From NCBI GenBank assembly GCA_012521395.1, contig JAAYML010000127.1, forward strand, positions 38,949 to 102,948: a stretch of DNA of 64,000 nt, in the 5' to 3' direction. This stretch comes from Candidatus Epulonipiscium sp. (GTDB lineage Bacteria; Bacillota; Clostridia; Lachnospirales; Defluviitaleaceae). How positions within the stretch are numbered: the stretch's first letter is position 1; the number at the start of each line of letters is the position of its first letter. Both the position numbers and the translations under genes were made by a program. The notes beneath the pieces are model-generated. The model had not been told where the DNA came from. It made no database searches and was given only the letters and a program-made list of their open reading frames with translations. Below are positions 61,411 through 64,000 of the stretch, piece after piece.

Positions 61411-62013
61411 TTAATTAGCCAAAATTTTTTTATATTTAATAGAAACTTCCCCCGTAATGTCATAATCAACATCTTTTTTAACGTGATTATCCTGGGGAAT
61501 CAGTGCCCTTATTCTAATTTTAAAGTTGTCATCGATTAAGCCATCCTTATTTTTATCTAAGTCAGGGTCAAGATTACCATCTGCGTCTACCAGATTAGCA
61601 GGTTCAAACTCAATCAATTCTATATTATCTGATAAAATAACTCCATTATAATAAACTTGTTTGGCTAAAGAGTCAAATTCAAAAACAACATCAGGAACAC
61701 TGGCAGATGTGTCAATCCCCGGTGTATCATTCATTTCAAGTGCCAGAATTTGATTACCAGTCAAATTATCGATTTGTATTCCTTTCGCCCTTCTTATCTC
61801 TTCAATCATAAAATCAAGCACTATTCTGGCATTTTCCAGGGTTTCAATTTGCCGTTGCGTCCTTCCTGTCGTAGAACTAAAGTTAATCATAATTCCCATT
61901 ATACTCACACTAAGAATAGCAAAAATCGTCAGAGCAATGATAACCTCTATTAAAGTAAAAGCTTTTTCATCATTAATTCTTTGGATAATATTTCTCATCA
62001 TATCACCTACCAA
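61411..62013 (-). CDS. PilW/PulJ-like minor prepilin
   Basis: NDEKA|FTLIEVIIALTIFAILSVSIMGI (Ala instead of Gly at -1). Confidence 0.85.
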   Translation of the reverse strand: MVGDMMRNIIQRINDEKAFTLIEVIIALTIFAILSVSIMGIMINFSSTTGRTQRQIETLENARIVLDFMIEEIRRAKGIQIDNLTGNQILALEMNDTPGIDTSASVPDVVFEFDSLAKQVYYNGVILSDNIELIEFEPANLVDADGNLDPDLDKNKDGLIDDNFKIRIRALIPQDNHVKKDVDYDITGEVSIKYKKILAN

Positions 62014-62574
62014 CTACTCTGTAATAGTTGTTTTAGCAGTTAATTGATTAACTAGAACTTCCTTTTTGACATCAAAATCTTCTATTTCAACACTAATCCT
62101 GATTAGTGAATTAATCGCATTCCAATCGTAACAACTACCTGCTGCATCCTTTATTCTTACTCTACCCTTTTCGTCAAACTGAATTTCTTTAATCAGTATT
62201 TCTGTAGAATGCCCCATCACAGGTCTTATTAAGACTCCAGCAGGAATTTCTGGCTGAGTTCCTTCATATACTTCCGGACCACAAAGTTCATATTTCGTGA
62301 AATAGTCTTTTGTATTAACCGTTACAGGATCACTAAAAACAATTTTGTATTCATAATCCCCACCCACTATTGGATTATAATGTGTTCGGGCATAAGTATG
62401 AACTCGGTTAATATCCATGGCAATTTGAGAAGAAACGCTTTTAATACGGTTCCTCTGAACAACACCAAAAGAAGGAACAACAATAGCAGCCAAAATAGAC
62501 ATTATGGCCATAATAATAATCAGTTCTATAATCGTAAAGCCAAAATGGTTAAATAATTTTTTCATTACCACCAT
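62014..62574 (-). CDS. GspH/FimT-like prepilin
   Basis: NHFG|FTIIELIIIMAIMSILAAIVVPSFGV. Confidence 0.88.
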   Translation of the reverse strand: MVVMKKLFNHFGFTIIELIIIMAIMSILAAIVVPSFGVVQRNRIKSVSSQIAMDINRVHTYARTHYNPIVGGDYEYKIVFSDPVTVNTKDYFTKYELCGPEVYEGTQPEIPAGVLIRPVMGHSTEILIKEIQFDEKGRVRIKDAAGSCYDWNAINSLIRISVEIEDFDVKKEVLVNQLTAKTTITE

Positions 62575-62599
62575 TCCTCACTTGACTCTATATTTATAA

Positions 62600-63397
62600 T
62601 TAGAAAAATACAAAACTGGATAAATACCATTCTATAATAAGATCTCCGTAAAACAACGCAATAAGAGCTGCAGTAGATATAAATGGTCCAAAAGGTATAG
62701 CTGACTTTCTTTCTTTGGATTTAAACATTAATAAAAAAGCTGCAAATATGCCTCCAATAATCACGGCAAAGAAAAATACAAGGATAATTTTTTTATAACC
62801 TAAAAATAAGCCAATGACTGCCATTAGTTTATAATCACCGGCCCCCATCCCGCCCCGGGAAATAAGAATAATCAAAATGATAATAAATGCTCCTAACAAG
62901 GAACCTGTTAGTCCGTCTCTGATAATATCCCATGATTGTGTTCCTATTGTTGTAAAAACAATATATATTAAACCTAAAATAAGTCCAAAAATAATAAGAG
63001 GATTGGGTATAATTCCTTCATTAAAATCAATCACAGATATCACTAAGAGTAATGAAGAAAATAATGCGAAAAAAAATGACTGATAAGAAAAACCAAAATG
63101 AATAAAGATACATAAAAAAAGCAAAGCATTTACTAATTCAATGACAGGATATTGAATACTAATTCTAGTTCCACAGTATCTGCATTTGCCCTTTAAAAAA
63201 ATAAAACTAAATACCGGGATTAAGTCTAAGACAGCTAATTGATGCTTACAATTTACACAATGAGAAGCCGGAAAAACAATGGATTCTTTTAAAGGGATTC
63301 TATAAATACAAACATTAAGAAAACTGCCAATGACTAAACCTGTGATAAAGACTAAAATATAAAATAAATACATCTGCACGGTCTTCTGTTCCTCCAT
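62600..63397 (-). CDS. pilD: Prepilin peptidase (type IV leader peptidase)
   Basis: GSFLNVCIYRIP; CVNCKH...CRYCGT; VIDFNEGIIPN; GMGAGDYKLMAVIG. Confidence 0.96.
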   Translation of the reverse strand: MEEQKTVQMYLFYILVFITGLVIGSFLNVCIYRIPLKESIVFPASHCVNCKHQLAVLDLIPVFSFIFLKGKCRYCGTRISIQYPVIELVNALLFLCIFIHFGFSYQSFFFALFSSLLLVISVIDFNEGIIPNPLIIFGLILGLIYIVFTTIGTQSWDIIRDGLTGSLLGAFIIILIILISRGGMGAGDYKLMAVIGLFLGYKKIILVFFFAVIIGGIFAAFLLMFKSKERKSAIPFGPFISTAALIALFYGDLIIEWYLSSFVFF

Positions 63398-63407
63398 TTA
63401 GTATAAA

Positions 63408-63440
63408 TTCTTATCAGGCACATAATGTGCCTGATAAGAA
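63408..63440. repeat. 15-bp perfect hairpin between pilA and pilD
   Basis: TTCTTATCAGGCACA-TAA-TGTGCCTGATAAGAA; no clear T tract on minus strand. Confidence 0.85.
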
Positions 63441-63456
63441 AGAATTATATTTATTA

Positions 63457-63846
63457 TTATTGAGCAAAGTTTTGTTCATCAGGGGATAAAGTACTAATAA
63501 GAGCTTGAACATCTGAGTTTCCACTTACGTCAACCTTGAAACGGTTGTTTGTACCATCCCAAATAAATTGTGCACCACTAGTTTGTGGATTAGGAGCTGA
63601 ATCAATATATTTGTCATTTACCAAGTCATTAACAGAACTTGGATACCTTCCTTTGTCAGCATTATATAAAGCTGCTTCTCTGGTAAGTTCTCTTGCAGAG
63701 CTAATATCAGCTTTAAGTCTGCTTCTTGCAGTCATTCTTGCAAAACTTGGAGCAAGGATAGCACTGATGATAGCAATGATTGCAATAACGATAATTAATT
63801 CAATAAGTGTAAAACCTTTTTCATTTTTTAAGCTTTTCTTAAACAT
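63457..63846 (-). CDS. pilA: Major type IV pilin candidate
   Basis: KNEKG|FTLIELIIVIAIIAIISAILAPSFARM; first gene of the cluster in this window. Confidence 0.93.
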   Translation of the reverse strand: MFKKSLKNEKGFTLIELIIVIAIIAIISAILAPSFARMTARSRLKADISSARELTREAALYNADKGRYPSSVNDLVNDKYIDSAPNPQTSGAQFIWDGTNNRFKVDVSGNSDVQALISTLSPDEQNFAQ

Positions 63847-63926
63847 TTACACATCTCCCCTTCATAAATTTTAAATAAATTTTGGATGATGACTAGAAAT
63901 TATTGTTTTATATATCTCTATATTTT

Positions 63927-63958
63927 ACCCCCTTACTTTTTTGTCCCTCACCCCCTTA
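63927..63958 (-). promoter_or_regulatory. Duplicated TAAGGGGGT motif upstream of pilA
   Basis: ACCCCCTTA at 63927-63935 and 63950-63958 (plus strand). Confidence 0.4.
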
Positions 63959-64000
63959 AGTGAATTTAAATATATATTGTAAAATATATATTTAGCTAAA

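Noticed and set aside
61213-61539. 108-aa plus-strand ORF across pilM/PulJ-like junction
   Set aside because: Antisense to two supported genes; no recognisable features
63536-63874. 112-aa plus-strand ORF antisense to pilA
   Set aside because: Hydrophobic stretch is the mirror of the pilin helix codons; explained by composition
63846-63958. G-quadruplex in the pilA leader
   Set aside because: G runs are present but not four closely spaced tracts; direct-repeat reading is better supported
63847-64000. Possible c-di-GMP riboswitch upstream of pilA
   Set aside because: Known for some clostridial pilins, so I looked, but no recognisable GEMM-I or GEMM-II conserved core is visible in the available 154 nt; it could lie beyond the edge
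1-64000. CRISPR arrays, tRNA/rRNA genes, transposons, prophage, defence islands
   Set aside because: No repeat-spacer arrays, cloverleaf sequences, transposase, integrase or defence-family ORFs seen; the window is dominated by conserved core genes

Overview
The window is a low-GC, spore-forming Clostridia-like chromosomal segment (lineage inferred from gene content only). Most genes are on the minus strand. It runs through conserved housekeeping and sporulation blocks: ackA(partial)-pta / tmcAL-ylbJ / coaD-rsmD-SASP-recG-fakA-yloU / rpmB / spoVM-thiN-rsgA-prkC-prpC-rlmN-rsmB-yugP-fmt-def-priA-coaBC-rpoZ-gmk-remA-yicC / rqcH / a MraY-like, GT2 and SteA-like trio next to spo0A-spoIVB-recN-argR-nadK-tlyA-dxs-(PAP2)-ispA-xseB-xseA-nusB-yqhY / spoIIIAH-AA / efp-pepP-aroQ-aroK-comFB-prepilin-aroE-yqeG / a type IV pilus cluster that continues past the right edge. 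No CRISPR array, tRNA, rRNA, prophage or transposase was found. The main items for follow-up are: (1) an unlisted 25-codon spoVM microORF and an adjacent 47-aa membrane microORF, boxed between two hairpins; (2) the Gram-positive type IV pilus locus, with an 885-aa pilin-like protein carrying a predicted repetitive beta-rich passenger, a PilO-like protein with an extra C-terminal domain, an uncharacterised lipoprotein, a strong pilA-pilD intercistronic hairpin and a duplicated TAAGGGGGT motif upstream of pilA; (3) a prepilin and ComFB embedded in the shikimate operon; (4) a SteA-like protein that ends where the membrane anchor would be expected, with no SteB/MctB partner. All functional calls come from reading the sequence and remembered family features; no searches were run.
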